Below are positions 52,360-61,148 of a stretch of DNA of 64,000 bases, one piece after another. The stretch lies in contig NZ_VFOV01000001.1 in assembly GCF_006716315.1 (NCBI RefSeq), positions 2,744,501-2,808,500 of the forward strand, in the 5' to 3' direction. Within the stretch, counting starts at the first letter, position 1. Every line of letters begins with the position of its first letter. The stretch comes from Nocardioides albertanoniae. Lineage in GTDB: Bacteria > Actinomycetota > Actinomycetes > Propionibacteriales > Nocardioidaceae. The notes under the pieces were generated by a model. That model had not been told where the DNA came from and made no database searches. It saw only the letters and a program-made list of their open reading frames with translations. The position numbers were made by a program, and so were the translations under genes.

Positions 52360-52442
52360 ACGAGCGTCAGCGAGTGAACATCAAAACCTTCATCGGGCCA
52401 CGTCCGTACCCTGGCGCCTGCGCTACGGAGGCGGCCCGATGA
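52356..52442 (+). CDS. Possible 28-codon coupling ORF between dppD and dppF
   Basis: An ATG at 52356 overlaps the dppD stop (ATGA), and the 28-residue frame ([12 protein letters not shown] ...) ends with a TGA that overlaps the dppF ATG (ATGA again). It closes a 79-bp gap so that ribosomes could pass from dppD to dppF without a break. The peptide resembles nothing known. A chance frame is the alternative. Confidence 0.4.
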
Positions 52443-53545
52443 GCTCGGATGTGCTGGTCTCCGCCACCGGGGTGAAGGTCCACTTCCCCATCAAGCGCGG
52501 TGTGATCTTCGACAGGACGATCGGGCACGTCTACGCCGTGGACGGGGTCGACCTGGAGATCCGCCGGGGCGAGACGTACGGGCTGGTCGGAGAGTCGGGG
52601 TGCGGGAAGTCGACGCTGGGCCGGGCGATCCTCCGGCTGGCGGAGATGACCGAGGGGTCCGTCGTCTTCGACGGCGAGGATCTGGCGCCGCTGCGCGGGG
52701 AGGCTCTGCGCCGCAAGCGACAGGATCTACAGATGGTCTTCCAGGACCCGCTGTCCTCCCTCGACCCGCGCCAGTCGGTGCAGTCGCTGCTGGTGGAGGG
52801 CATGAAAGCCCACGGCCTGGCCTCGGACAAGGAGGCGACCAGCGCGCGGCTGCGTGAGCTGATGGACGCGGTCGGGCTGCCGCAGGCCGCGCTGTCGAAG
52901 TATCCCCACGAGTTCTCCGGTGGTCAGCGCCAGCGCATCGGCATCGCCCGCGCGCTCTCGGTCAACCCCACCGTGATCGTCGCCGACGAGCCGGTCTCGG
53001 CGCTCGACGTCTCGGTCCAGGCGCAGGTGATCAACCTCCTGGAGTCCTTGCAGGACGCCCTCGGGCTGACCTACCTGGTGATCGCCCACGACCTCGCGGT
53101 CGTGCGCCACATCAGCGACCGGGTCGGGGTGATGTATCTCGGCGGCCTGGTCGAGGAGGCCGACGCCGACTCCCTCTATGCCACTCCCCTGCACCCCTAC
53201 ACCCGCGCCCTGATGTCCGCCGTCCCCATTCCCGACCCGGCCGTCGAGGACGCGCGCGAGCAGATCCTGCTCACCGGCGACCTGCCCTCTCCCGCCGCGC
53301 CGCCGTCAGGCTGCCGCTTCCACACCCGTTGCCCCTGGAAGCAGGCCGAGCGGTGCGACACCGAGCGCCCCGAGCTCAGGACCGTGTCGATCGACGGGGT
53401 CGCTGCCGGACACCGGGTCGCCTGCCACTTCGCCGAGCCGATCGCGAGCGGCGAGATCCAGCCGCACGAGGTCCGGGCCGAGGCGGTGCTGCCCTTCGAT
53501 CCGGATGCGGGCATCGGCGTACCGGACGTGGAGATCACGCCCTGA
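52439..53545 (+). CDS. Peptide ABC transporter ATP-binding protein, DppF-like
   Basis: A 368-residue ATPase. Walker [12 protein letters not shown] is near 48, Q-loop [14 protein letters not shown] near 98, signature [15 protein letters not shown] near 160 and Walker [15 protein letters not shown] near 180. The C-terminal oligopeptide domain has the Cys pattern [15 protein letters not shown] near 298. It forms a heterodimer with the DppD-like ATPase. ATG 52439 has GGAGG eight bases upstream. Last gene of the operon; it ends 13 bp before the convergent HAD gene. Confidence 0.93.
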   Translation: MSSDVLVSATGVKVHFPIKRGVIFDRTIGHVYAVDGVDLEIRRGETYGLVGESGCGKSTLGRAILRLAEMTEGSVVFDGEDLAPLRGEALRRKRQDLQMVFQDPLSSLDPRQSVQSLLVEGMKAHGLASDKEATSARLRELMDAVGLPQAALSKYPHEFSGGQRQRIGIARALSVNPTVIVADEPVSALDVSVQAQVINLLESLQDALGLTYLVIAHDLAVVRHISDRVGVMYLGGLVEEADADSLYATPLHPYTRALMSAVPIPDPAVEDAREQILLTGDLPSPAAPPSGCRFHTRCPWKQAERCDTERPELRTVSIDGVAAGHRVACHFAEPIASGEIQPHEVRAEAVLPFDPDAGIGVPDVEITP

Positions 53546-53558
53546 ACGCCGTGCGCGT

Positions 53559-54212
53559 TCAGGCTCCGGCGTCCAGCGCGGCCAGGTCGGCGTACGTCAT
53601 GCCCTCGAGCGTGTCGCGGAAGACCCGGCGCTCGCCGGGGGCGACGGGCACGTGGTTCTCGACGACCAGGACCGTGCAGCCGGCGGCCTCGGCCGAGCGG
53701 GCACCGGTGTTGGAGTCCTCGACCGCCACGGTGTCCTCGGCGGCGACCCCGAGCGCGGCGGCCGCGGTCAGGTAGGGCTCCGGGTGGGGCTTGCCGTTGC
53801 GCACCTGGTCACCGGTGACGATCACCTTGAAGGTGCCCTCGGGCAGGTGCTCGAGGATGGGACCGACGAACCGGGCGTACGACATCGTCACCAGCGCGCA
53901 CGGCACGCCCTGCTCGAACAGGTCGGTGAGCAGCTCGCGGGCGCCCGGACGCCAAGGCACCTCACGCTCGACGCGCTCCACGACGCCGTCGAGGAGCATC
54001 TCGACGATCTCCTCGGGCTCGTGGGGCAGGCCCATGCCCTCCTTGACCAGCCGCGCCGACTCGATCAGCGCGTTGCCGACCAGGCCCATCGCCTGCTCCT
54101 CGGTCCAGGTCGCTCCGAAGCGCTCGGCGATCGCATACTCCGTCGCCATCCAGTAGGGCTCGGTGTCGACCAGGGTGCCGTCCATGTCCATGAGAACAGC
54201 CGCGGGTTTCAT
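53559..54212 (-). CDS. HAD-superfamily hydrolase (phosphatase/phosphoglucomutase-like)
   Basis: A 217-residue HAD protein with a C1 cap. Motif I is VLMDMDGTLVDTEPYW near 6-21 (nucleophile Asp9, Asp11), motif II CALVTMSYARF near 110, motif III Lys in GKPHPEPYL near 142 and motif IV VAVEDSNTGARSAEAAG near 160. It would dephosphorylate a small phosphate ester or isomerise a sugar phosphate. Substrate unknown. Confidence 0.9.
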   Translation of the reverse strand: MKPAAVLMDMDGTLVDTEPYWMATEYAIAERFGATWTEEQAMGLVGNALIESARLVKEGMGLPHEPEEIVEMLLDGVVERVEREVPWRPGARELLTDLFEQGVPCALVTMSYARFVGPILEHLPEGTFKVIVTGDQVRNGKPHPEPYLTAAAALGVAAEDTVAVEDSNTGARSAEAAGCTVLVVENHVPVAPGERRVFRDTLEGMTYADLAALDAGA

Positions 54213-54233
54213 GCCCGGAATCCTGCCACAGCC

Positions 54234-55346
54234 TCAGTGGACGTAGTCCTCGAAGGTGCGTCGGCCGCGGAACGGAGCGACGTGCTGGGCGAGGATGCCG
54301 ACAGGCACCGTCTCCCGCTTGAGCACCCCGTACTCCTCGGGCCAGCTGCCGTCACGCGGCAGCTTGAAGGAGCCCATCAGCATGTCGACCACCGGCAGGT
54401 GGATCGCGTAGTTGCGGTCCCAGTAGTCGAGGTGCCGGGCGTGGTGCCAGTGGTGGTAGCGGGGCAGCACGACCAGATACTCGAGGACGCCGAACCGGAT
54501 GCCGATGTTGGCGTGAGCCACCACCGCCTGGATGCCGACGAGCACGGCGTACGCGTTGACGACCGACGGGCTGAACCCCACCAGCAGCAGCGGGAGCAGC
54601 ACGATGCTGCGGGTGAGCACGGTCTCCACGAAGTGCACCCGGGAGCCGGCCAGCCAGTCGAGCTCGGGGCTGGAGTGGTGCACCGCGTGGAAGCGCCACA
54701 ACACCATGATCCGGTGGTAGCAGCGGTGCAGCACCGCCTGGGCCAGATCGGCGAGGAAGACCGCGAGCAGGAACGCCACCACGAACGGCAGGTCCTGGAT
54801 CCACTCCTGCATGCCCGGGATCTTCACCGTCGAGACGACCAGCGAGGTCGAGGCGGTGACCAGGATCAAGATGAGCTGCACCAGCACGTGGCTCATGAAG
54901 AAGTAGCACGCGTCGGTGCGCCAACCGGGCCGGAAGACGGGCACCGGCCGGCGGGCGAAGGCGTGCTCGAGCGGGATGAACACCAGCGCCGAGAAGAACA
55001 GCGCGAGCACGAACCAGTCGAGACCGAGCGCGAACGGCGTGTTGTGAACCGTGCCCTCGAACGGCACCTCGGTGCCCCCGAGCAGCACCGCAGCGGTCGC
55101 GGTGCCCACCCCGAGGAACGCCATCTTCTTGTGCTGGTCGCGCAGCACCGCGATCGTGCCGGCGAAGAACGCCACGGCCAGACCGATCAGGAGCAGCGTA
55201 CGGGCGAAGTCTTCGGTGTACACCGCGCGGAACTCGCGCGTGGTCAGCAGCTCAGGGAAGTGGAAGCACAGCACCGTGGTCAGGCTCAGCACACCCAGGA
55301 AGCAGGAGGCGGCCGGAGCGAGCAGGTGGTGACGCAGCATCGACAT
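54234..55346 (-). CDS. Sterol desaturase/fatty acid hydroxylase-family membrane di-iron enzyme
   Basis: A 370-residue membrane oxygenase with about seven hydrophobic segments. The eight-His di-iron site is visible as HRCYH near 208, HAVHHSS near 220 and HHWHHARH near 298. The extra N-terminal hydrophobic region (about 1-130) makes it longer than the minimal family core. It hydroxylates or desaturates a lipid; the acyl-CoA ligase upstream on the same strand (48 bp) may act in the same pathway. The exact substrate is open. Confidence 0.88.
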   Translation of the reverse strand: MSMLRHHLLAPAASCFLGVLSLTTVLCFHFPELLTTREFRAVYTEDFARTLLLIGLAVAFFAGTIAVLRDQHKKMAFLGVGTATAAVLLGGTEVPFEGTVHNTPFALGLDWFVLALFFSALVFIPLEHAFARRPVPVFRPGWRTDACYFFMSHVLVQLILILVTASTSLVVSTVKIPGMQEWIQDLPFVVAFLLAVFLADLAQAVLHRCYHRIMVLWRFHAVHHSSPELDWLAGSRVHFVETVLTRSIVLLPLLLVGFSPSVVNAYAVLVGIQAVVAHANIGIRFGVLEYLVVLPRYHHWHHARHLDYWDRNYAIHLPVVDMLMGSFKLPRDGSWPEEYGVLKRETVPVGILAQHVAPFRGRRTFEDYVH

Positions 55347-55394
55347 GGCAGCAGTCTGGTCGCCCGCCCGTGGGTGCCGCGTGAGCTCAGGTAC

Positions 55395-56939
55395 TCAACT
55401 TCGCAGCTCGGTCTTGCGCACCTTGCCGCCGGCGTTGCGGGGCAGCGCGTCGAGGAGGACCAGGTCCTTCGGGAGCTTGAACCTGGCCAGGCGGGTGGTG
55501 AGGAAGTCGTTGAGCCCCTCGAGGTCGATGCTCTCCTCCGGAGCGGTCACGACATAGGCCACCGGCACCTCGCCCCACCGCTCGTCACTGCGGCCGATCA
55601 CCGCGGCCTCGAGCACCGCCGGGTGAGCGTGGATGGCGTTCTCGACCTCCGCGCTGTAGATGTTCTCGCCGCCGCTGATGATCATGTCCTTGGCCCGGTC
55701 CACGACCCAGACGAACCCCTCCTCGTCCTGCCGCACCAGGTCGCCGGAGTGGAACCAGCCACCGACGTACGCCTTCGCGGTCGCCTCGGGGTTGTTCCAG
55801 TAGCCGCGGGTGACCGTGGGGCCGCGATAGACGATCTCGCCGACCTCGCCCGTGGGCACGTCGTTCATCTCGCCATCGACGATGCGGTACTGGATCGTCG
55901 GGATCGGGCGGCCCACCGAGCCGAGCTTGCGCAGCGACTCCTCACCGCGCAGCACGCACGTGATCGGCGAGGTCTCGGTCTGCCCGAAGACGGCCACGTT
56001 GAGTGCGTTCGGGAAGGTGTCGGCCATCGCCTTCAACAGCGTCTCGGATGCCGGAGCGGCACCCCAGGAGATGATCCGCAGCGCCAGGTCGCGCTCCTTG
56101 ATGCCCGGCAGCGCGCAGATGGCCTGCCACTGCTGGGGCACGTTGAAGACCACGGTGGCCCGCTCCCGCTCCCAGGCGTCGACGACCGCGGCGGGGTCGA
56201 AGGCACCCAGCGGGTGGATCACGCTGGGGATGCCGAGCACGAAGTTGGCGGCCAGCGACCCCAGCCCGGCGATGTGGAAGAACGGCGCGGTCATGAACGC
56301 GATGTCGGACTCGTCGCCGACGTCGTTGGCCCGGATGCAGGTCAGCGCCTGCATCTGCATGTTGTGGTGGGTCAGCATGGCGCCCTTGGGCTTGCCGGTG
56401 GTGCCCGAGGTGTACATGATCAGCGCCACCGAGTCCTCCGCGATGTCGCCGAGCTCGATCGGGTCTCCGGTCTCCACGAGGCTCTCGTACGCCTCCATCC
56501 CGTCGGCCTCGCCCATCACGACCCTGGTCGTCAGGATGGGCGCGAGAGCCGCGACGGCGGCGGCGAGCGGCGCGAGCAGCTCCTCGGTGATGATCACCTT
56601 CGAGCCGCTGTCCTCGACCAACCCGACGAGCTCGGGCGGTGTCAGGCGGGCGTTGACCGGCACCGCGATGGCGCCCAGGCTGTTGATCGCGAAGACGGCC
56701 TCGACGAACTCCGGACGGTTGAGCGTCAGCAGGATGACCCGGTCGCCCTCCTCGACACCACGTTGCCGGAGCGCACCGGCGAAGCGGAGCGAGCGCTCGT
56801 GCAGCTCTCGCCACGTCGTGTCCGCACCGAGGAAGCGCAGCGCCGTCGCGTCGGGTCGCATCACCGCGTGCCCGGCGGCCTGGCTCATCCAGTGGCTGCG
56901 GAACGTCCAGGCGGGCGCCTGCGCAGATTCGTCCGTCAT
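55395..56939 (-). CDS. Long-chain acyl-CoA ligase (FadD-like)
   Basis: A 514-residue ANL-family ligase. P-loop LIMYTSGTTGKPKGAMLTH is near 175, A5 FGQTETSPI near 317, A7 WFHSGDLVRQDEEGFVWVVDRAKDMIISGGENIYS near 395 and catalytic Lys in LPRNAGGKVRKTELR at the end. Activates a fatty or aromatic acid as CoA thioester. It is divergent from a TetR regulator gene across a 122-bp region, which is the usual fadD/FadR-type arrangement. Confidence 0.92.
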   Translation of the reverse strand: MTDESAQAPAWTFRSHWMSQAAGHAVMRPDATALRFLGADTTWRELHERSLRFAGALRQRGVEEGDRVILLTLNRPEFVEAVFAINSLGAIAVPVNARLTPPELVGLVEDSGSKVIITEELLAPLAAAVAALAPILTTRVVMGEADGMEAYESLVETGDPIELGDIAEDSVALIMYTSGTTGKPKGAMLTHHNMQMQALTCIRANDVGDESDIAFMTAPFFHIAGLGSLAANFVLGIPSVIHPLGAFDPAAVVDAWERERATVVFNVPQQWQAICALPGIKERDLALRIISWGAAPASETLLKAMADTFPNALNVAVFGQTETSPITCVLRGEESLRKLGSVGRPIPTIQYRIVDGEMNDVPTGEVGEIVYRGPTVTRGYWNNPEATAKAYVGGWFHSGDLVRQDEEGFVWVVDRAKDMIISGGENIYSAEVENAIHAHPAVLEAAVIGRSDERWGEVPVAYVVTAPEESIDLEGLNDFLTTRLARFKLPKDLVLLDALPRNAGGKVRKTELRS

Positions 56940-57033
56940 CGGTCCTCCGTCTCCAGCCCGGGTCAGGCTGTGCTCTACGGGCTGTGCTGTGCGTCACACC
57001 ATCTTTGGTGCCGATCCGCAGTGGCCGCAAGGG

Positions 57034-57061
57034 TTTCTGAATTTGTATTAGAATTTTTCTG
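57034..57061. promoter_or_regulatory. AT-rich tetR promoter/operator region
   Basis: In this run TAGAAT (57049-57054) lies seven bases before the tetR ATG with no ribosome site, suggesting a leaderless start. TTCTG-type and AATT repeats (TTTCTGAATTTG ... AGAATTTTTCTG) could form the operator for this TetR protein. Confidence 0.5.
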
Positions 57062-57652
57062 ATGGGATCGAAGTCGGAGAAGACGCGCAGGCGCATCCTG
57101 GACGCCGCCGCGAGCGTGCTCTCGCAGAAGGGCTATGCCGGGATGCGGCTGGGAGAGGTCGCCGATGTCGCGGGCGTGCAGACGCCTGCGATCTACTACC
57201 ACTTCGCCTCCCGCGACGAGCTGGTCGAGGAGGTGATGTGGTCGGGCGCTCACGACGTACGCCTCCACGTCGAGGACGCCGTCGCCGCCCTCCCCGCGGG
57301 CTCGGCGCCGCTCGACCGCATCATGACGGCGGTCGACGCCCACCTCCGCTACGAGCTGGAGATCTCCGACTACGCCACCGCATCGATCCGCAACGCCCGG
57401 CACGTGCCTGATTCGCTGCGCGAGCGTCCGGCCGAGGAGGAGTCGCGCTACAGCCACTTCTGGCGCGACCTCTTCGACGCGGCCAAGCAGGACGGCACCA
57501 TCCGCGACGACCTCGACATCACGACCTTCCGGATGCTCCTGCTCGGTGCGATGAACTGGGTCGTGGAGTGGTGGCGGCCCGAGGTGCGCAGCCTCGCCGA
57601 GGTGATCGGCGTCGCTCAGGACATGGTGCGGCGCACGATCACGGCCGGCTGA
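57062..57652 (+). CDS. TetR-family transcriptional regulator
   Basis: A 196-residue TetR protein. The helix-turn-helix is at about 10-56 (RRRILDAAASVLSQKGYAGMRLGEVADVAGVQTPAIYYHFASRDEL). The C-terminal ligand domain resembles the TetR_C KstR2/FadR-like group (about 75-190). It is divergent from fadD and probably represses that operon in response to an acyl-CoA. ATG 57062, apparently leaderless. Confidence 0.92.
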   Translation: MGSKSEKTRRRILDAAASVLSQKGYAGMRLGEVADVAGVQTPAIYYHFASRDELVEEVMWSGAHDVRLHVEDAVAALPAGSAPLDRIMTAVDAHLRYELEISDYATASIRNARHVPDSLRERPAEEESRYSHFWRDLFDAAKQDGTIRDDLDITTFRMLLLGAMNWVVEWWRPEVRSLAEVIGVAQDMVRRTITAG

Positions 57653-57672
57653 GCCGGTTGCGTGCCGGGTAC

Positions 57673-58509
57673 TCAGCCGACGGGGACGGGCTCGACGCGG
57701 TCGGCTCCGGCGTAGATGTTCATCGAGGATCCGCGCAGGAAACCGACCAGGGTGAGCCCGTTGTCGTCGGCCAGGTCGACGGCGAGCGATGACGGGGCGG
57801 AGACCGCGGCGAGCAGCGGGATGCCGGCCATGACGGCCTTCTGCACCAGCTCGAAGGAGGCTCGGCCGCTCACCATCAGCATGCTGTCGCGCAGCGGCAC
57901 CATGCCTTCGCGCAGCGCGTGACCGATCACCTTGTCGACGGCGTTGTGGCGGCCGACGTCCTCGCGGGCGCAGAGCAGGTTGCCCTCGGCGTCGAAGATC
58001 CCGGCCGCGTGCAGGCCGCCGGTGCTGTCGAAGACACGCTGCGCCTCCCGCAGCCGCTCGGGCATCGTGGCCAGCAGCTCCGGGGTGACGCGCAGGGTGT
58101 CGTCGGCGACCGACCAGGCCGAGGTCGTACGCACCGCCTCGAGCGACGCCTTGCCGCACAGTCCGCACGAGGAGGTCGTGTAGAAGCTGCGCTCCAGGGA
58201 GGCGTCCGGCGGCGGGACGTGCGCGGCCAGGCCGACGTCGACCACGTTGTAGGTGTTGCTGCCGTCGTCGGTAGCGCCGGCGCAGTAGCGGACGCTCGTG
58301 ACGTCCTCGGCGGAGTGCACCACACCTTCGCTGACCAGGAAGCCGATCGCCAGGTCGAAGTCACCTCCGGGGGTGCGCATCGTGACGGTCAGCGGACGGC
58401 CGTTGACCCTGATCTCCATCGGCTCCTCGGCGGCCAGGGTGTCCGGTCGCCGTGAGATCACGCCGTCGCGCACCCGCACCACGGGCCGTCCGACTGTCAC
58501 TCTTCCCAT
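57673..58509 (-). CDS. fdhD: Formate dehydrogenase accessory sulfurtransferase
   Basis: A 278-residue FdhD. It transfers sulfur to the bis-MGD molybdenum cofactor of formate dehydrogenases. The CGLCG motif (Cys115, Cys118) sits on the mobile loop, preceded by RYCAG and followed by the conserved CAREDVGRHNAVDKVIG and MLMVSGRASFELVQKA segments. It is the last gene on the strand after encapsulin (38 bp), an unusual neighbourhood: no formate dehydrogenase gene lies in the window. Confidence 0.95.
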   Translation of the reverse strand: MGRVTVGRPVVRVRDGVISRRPDTLAAEEPMEIRVNGRPLTVTMRTPGGDFDLAIGFLVSEGVVHSAEDVTSVRYCAGATDDGSNTYNVVDVGLAAHVPPPDASLERSFYTTSSCGLCGKASLEAVRTTSAWSVADDTLRVTPELLATMPERLREAQRVFDSTGGLHAAGIFDAEGNLLCAREDVGRHNAVDKVIGHALREGMVPLRDSMLMVSGRASFELVQKAVMAGIPLLAAVSAPSSLAVDLADDNGLTLVGFLRGSSMNIYAGADRVEPVPVG

Positions 58510-58547
58510 GTCAGCTCCTCATGTGTGGTGTGACCGCCTGGGTCCGC

Positions 58548-59348
58548 TCAGCCGGCCGGCAGAGGGACGCTCGCCTCGGCCGTGTAGGCGAAGAACGTCA
58601 GAGACTCCTCGAGGTAGAGCTCGATGCCCTCGGCATCGTGTGAGGTGTAGCCGATGGACAGGTCGAGGCCGAGATGGAGCTCGTGATCACCGCCGCGGGT
58701 CGAGACCAGCAGCGCACCCTCGAGCGCCGGCGCCCAGACGATCTCGCCGTCGAGGAGCCGGGCCACGTGGTGCAGGATCGGGTGGCCGTGGTCGGTGGTC
58801 TCCGCGATGGCCGTGTAGGTGTCCGCGGACAGCAGCAGGTCGTAGGGCCCGTCGACGCCGGCCAGCCGCAGCGCGCTGACCGCCTTGGCGACCGCGTCGG
58901 GCACCTCCCGCGGGTCCGAGGGCAACGGCACCGGGGTGTTGGAGCTGGCCGGGGCGATGCCGGAGATACCGGCCGCCTCGGAGCCGTGGAAGATCGCCTT
59001 GTCCTCGGCGCCCGCGATCGCGGTGGCGGCGTCCTTGACCGGCTGCCAGTCGGAGTCCTGCGAGCCGCGCTCGACGTCGTCGACGGCATCGCGGGTGACA
59101 CGGAACGGTGCCCGCAGCTCGACGAGGAGCTGGGCCTGGCGCTGCCGTGCGCGCACCCCGTCGGCCGGCGCCGCCAGCGGCGTGAGGTGGCCGGTGCCGA
59201 CGGCGGCCAGCTCTGGGCCCGACGGTCCGACGACGTCGACGACGCGGCGACCGGCGATCAGCCGCTTGAACGTACGCCGTGCCTCCTCCTCGATCTCCGC
59301 CCAGGCGGGCTCGGAGATCGGGGCGAGCTCCCGATGAAGGTTCCTCAT
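58548..59348 (-). CDS. Family 1 encapsulin nanocompartment shell protein
   Basis: A 266-residue HK97-fold shell protein very close to mycobacterial Cfp29-type encapsulins: NLHRELAPISEPAWAEIEEEA at the start, FKRLIAGRRVVDV, DDVERGSQDSDWQPVKDAA near 88, LRLAGVDGPYDLLLSADTYT near 160 and LTFFAYTAEASV near the end. About 60 copies (T=1) would form a 24-nm shell that captures cargo through a C-terminal peptide. Its ATG overlaps the stop of the DyP gene (ATGA), and DyP carries that peptide. Confidence 0.95.
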   Translation of the reverse strand: MRNLHRELAPISEPAWAEIEEEARRTFKRLIAGRRVVDVVGPSGPELAAVGTGHLTPLAAPADGVRARQRQAQLLVELRAPFRVTRDAVDDVERGSQDSDWQPVKDAATAIAGAEDKAIFHGSEAAGISGIAPASSNTPVPLPSDPREVPDAVAKAVSALRLAGVDGPYDLLLSADTYTAIAETTDHGHPILHHVARLLDGEIVWAPALEGALLVSTRGGDHELHLGLDLSIGYTSHDAEGIELYLEESLTFFAYTAEASVPLPAG

Positions 59349-60388
59349 GCGTGATCACTCCTTCCGGCGCTGTGCGCCAAGCGTCCGATGCCGAGCGAGC
59401 CGTCGGCAGCCGTCGAGCCGGGCTGCGCGAGGAACGGCTCAGGGTCCTCGAGGAAGTCCGCGGGCGGGACGAAGAACAGGCACCCCGTCACGGCCGTGGA
59501 GAAGTCGAGGATCCGGTCGTGCTTGCCCGGGTCGCGGCCCAGGAACATGTTGCGCAGCATCTCCTCGGTCACGCCCGGGTCGGCGGCGTAGCCGATGAAG
59601 TAGGTGCCGAACTCCCCCGTGCCGACCGCACCGAACGGCATGTTGTCGCGCACGATGTCGCGCTCGGTGCCGTCGGGGTCGGTGATGGTGTTGAGCTCGA
59701 CGTGGGAATCGTCGGGCTTGACCGAGTCAGGCAGCTCGATGTCGCTGAGCTTCTTGCGGCCGATGACCAGCTCCTGCTCCTCGACGGAGAGCCGGTCCCA
59801 GGTGTCGAGGTCATGGAGGTATTTCTGGACGATGACGTAGCTGGCCCCCGCGTAGGTCAGGTCGCCGCTCCCCTCGAAGCCGACCAGCGCTGCGGGGCCT
59901 GACTCGGCCGCATCGGTCGGACTCTCGGTGCCGTCGACGAAACCCAGCAGGTCGCGTTGGTCCCAGTAGCGGAAGCCGTGGACCTCGTCGACGGTGTCGA
60001 CGAGACCCGCGAAGAGCACCATCAGCTGCCGACCGAGCTCGAAGCAGAGGTCGGGTCGGTCGGCGCGGACGTGGAACAGCAGGTCTCCGGGGGTGGAGAC
60101 GGCGACGTGCTTGTCACCGGCGAGCGGACGGAACGGGTGCAGGCCGTCGGGGCGGGCCGCGGCGTACATCCGATCCCAGGCGTGGGCTCCGATGCCGACC
60201 ACGCAGGTGAGCGCGGCCTCCGGGATGCGGAAGCCGATCGCGCGGGTCACCCCGGCGACGTCGGCGAGCGCGTCGCGTGCCTCCTGCTCCTTGCCGTCCC
60301 TGATCGTCACGGTGAGGAAGATCGCTGCCTTGGCGGGTGGTGCCAGCACGTCCTGTGCCTGATTCTGTGCCCGATCCTGCGGCGTCAA
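59345..60388 (-). CDS. Dye-decolorizing peroxidase (DyP), encapsulin cargo
   Basis: A 347-residue haem peroxidase. The distal GFVDGTESP motif (149-157, catalytic Asp152), proximal haem ligand His229 in DDSHVELN and Arg247 before NMPFG are all present. After the catalytic domain a linker leads to DGSLGIGRL (329-337), the known encapsulin cargo-loading signature. It will be packaged in the shell encoded next. TTG 60388 with CAGGAGA upstream; that TTG overlaps the CBS-gene stop (TTGA). No signal peptide; acts in the cytoplasm, likely in oxidative-stress defence. Confidence 0.95.
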   Translation of the reverse strand: MTPQDRAQNQAQDVLAPPAKAAIFLTVTIRDGKEQEARDALADVAGVTRAIGFRIPEAALTCVVGIGAHAWDRMYAAARPDGLHPFRPLAGDKHVAVSTPGDLLFHVRADRPDLCFELGRQLMVLFAGLVDTVDEVHGFRYWDQRDLLGFVDGTESPTDAAESGPAALVGFEGSGDLTYAGASYVIVQKYLHDLDTWDRLSVEEQELVIGRKKLSDIELPDSVKPDDSHVELNTITDPDGTERDIVRDNMPFGAVGTGEFGTYFIGYAADPGVTEEMLRNMFLGRDPGKHDRILDFSTAVTGCLFFVPPADFLEDPEPFLAQPGSTAADGSLGIGRLAHSAGRSDHA

Positions 60389-60930
60389 CTGGGTCTCCTG
60401 CCTTCTCGCGTCGCCGTCACGGCGTCATCACCGACAATAGCCACGACTCGGGGCGTTCGGTCGCCGTTCCGGCTGCGCGCCCAGACGCCGGCGTCGCAGC
60501 AGAAGCCACGGCCGCTGCGCTTGAGGCAGAGCAGACCGACGCAACGGTCGTCCTCGACGACAGCGAGCCTGCGGAGACCTTCCTGGGTCATCGAGGCCCA
60601 GGTGGTCCACAGGTCTGCCTCCGGAGCGACGGTCCGGCCGGCGAGCGTGCCGAGCCCGGTCGCGGGCTCGTCGTCGTGGGCACGGGTGAGGTCCTGGCGC
60701 TCGATGACGCTCAGCAGACGGCTGCCGTCACAGACCAAGGCAGCGTGGACGTGATCGTCACCGAAGAAGTCGCGTACGTCCCTCGCGACCGACGTCGCCG
60801 GGAGCACCTTCGGACGGTTGACCATCGCTTCGGCGACGCTCGCCTCCCCCGGCGCGCGCACGATCCTCCCGCCGTCGAACTCGACCTCAGCGGGTGTGGC
60901 CGTCGGTCTGGTCGCCATCGGCTCCATCAT
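60385..60930 (-). CDS. CBS-domain protein coupled to the DyP-encapsulin operon
   Basis: A protein of about 181 residues with two CBS motifs (about 28-95, ARDVRDFFGDDHVHAALVCDGSRLLSVIERQDL, and 100-160, TTWASMTQEGLRRLAVVEDDRCVGLLCLKRS), the fold that binds adenine nucleotides. Its tail has a Cys-rich stretch (LLCLKRSGRGFCCDAG). Its stop overlaps the DyP start, so it is made from the same message. Start is uncertain: ATG 60930, 60927 or 60918. A role as an energy or redox sensor for the nanocompartment operon is inference. Confidence 0.75.
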   Translation of the reverse strand: MMEPMATRPTATPAEVEFDGGRIVRAPGEASVAEAMVNRPKVLPATSVARDVRDFFGDDHVHAALVCDGSRLLSVIERQDLTRAHDDEPATGLGTLAGRTVAPEADLWTTWASMTQEGLRRLAVVEDDRCVGLLCLKRSGRGFCCDAGVWARSRNGDRTPRVVAIVGDDAVTATREGRRPS

Positions 60931-61148
60931 CTCAGGCGTGTGGGCGCTTCTCCCGGCCGGGCGGCGAGCCGCAGGCATCGGCCCTGTCGCGTCACGCACC
61001 ATCCTCGTCCGCACCGTTCGGTAGTCTCGTGCGCTCGGCTGAACCATCCTGTCACCAGTCGGGTGTCGACGGACGGACCGTAGACTCGGCAACCGGTGGC
61101 GCCGCCCCGTACGATCTGGGCTCCACAAGATTCGGCGCCGGAGGGTCC

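Noticed and set aside
53505..57062. Plus-strand open frame of about 1185 codons
   Set aside because: Antisense to the HAD, desaturase and acyl-CoA ligase genes, all with clear motifs.
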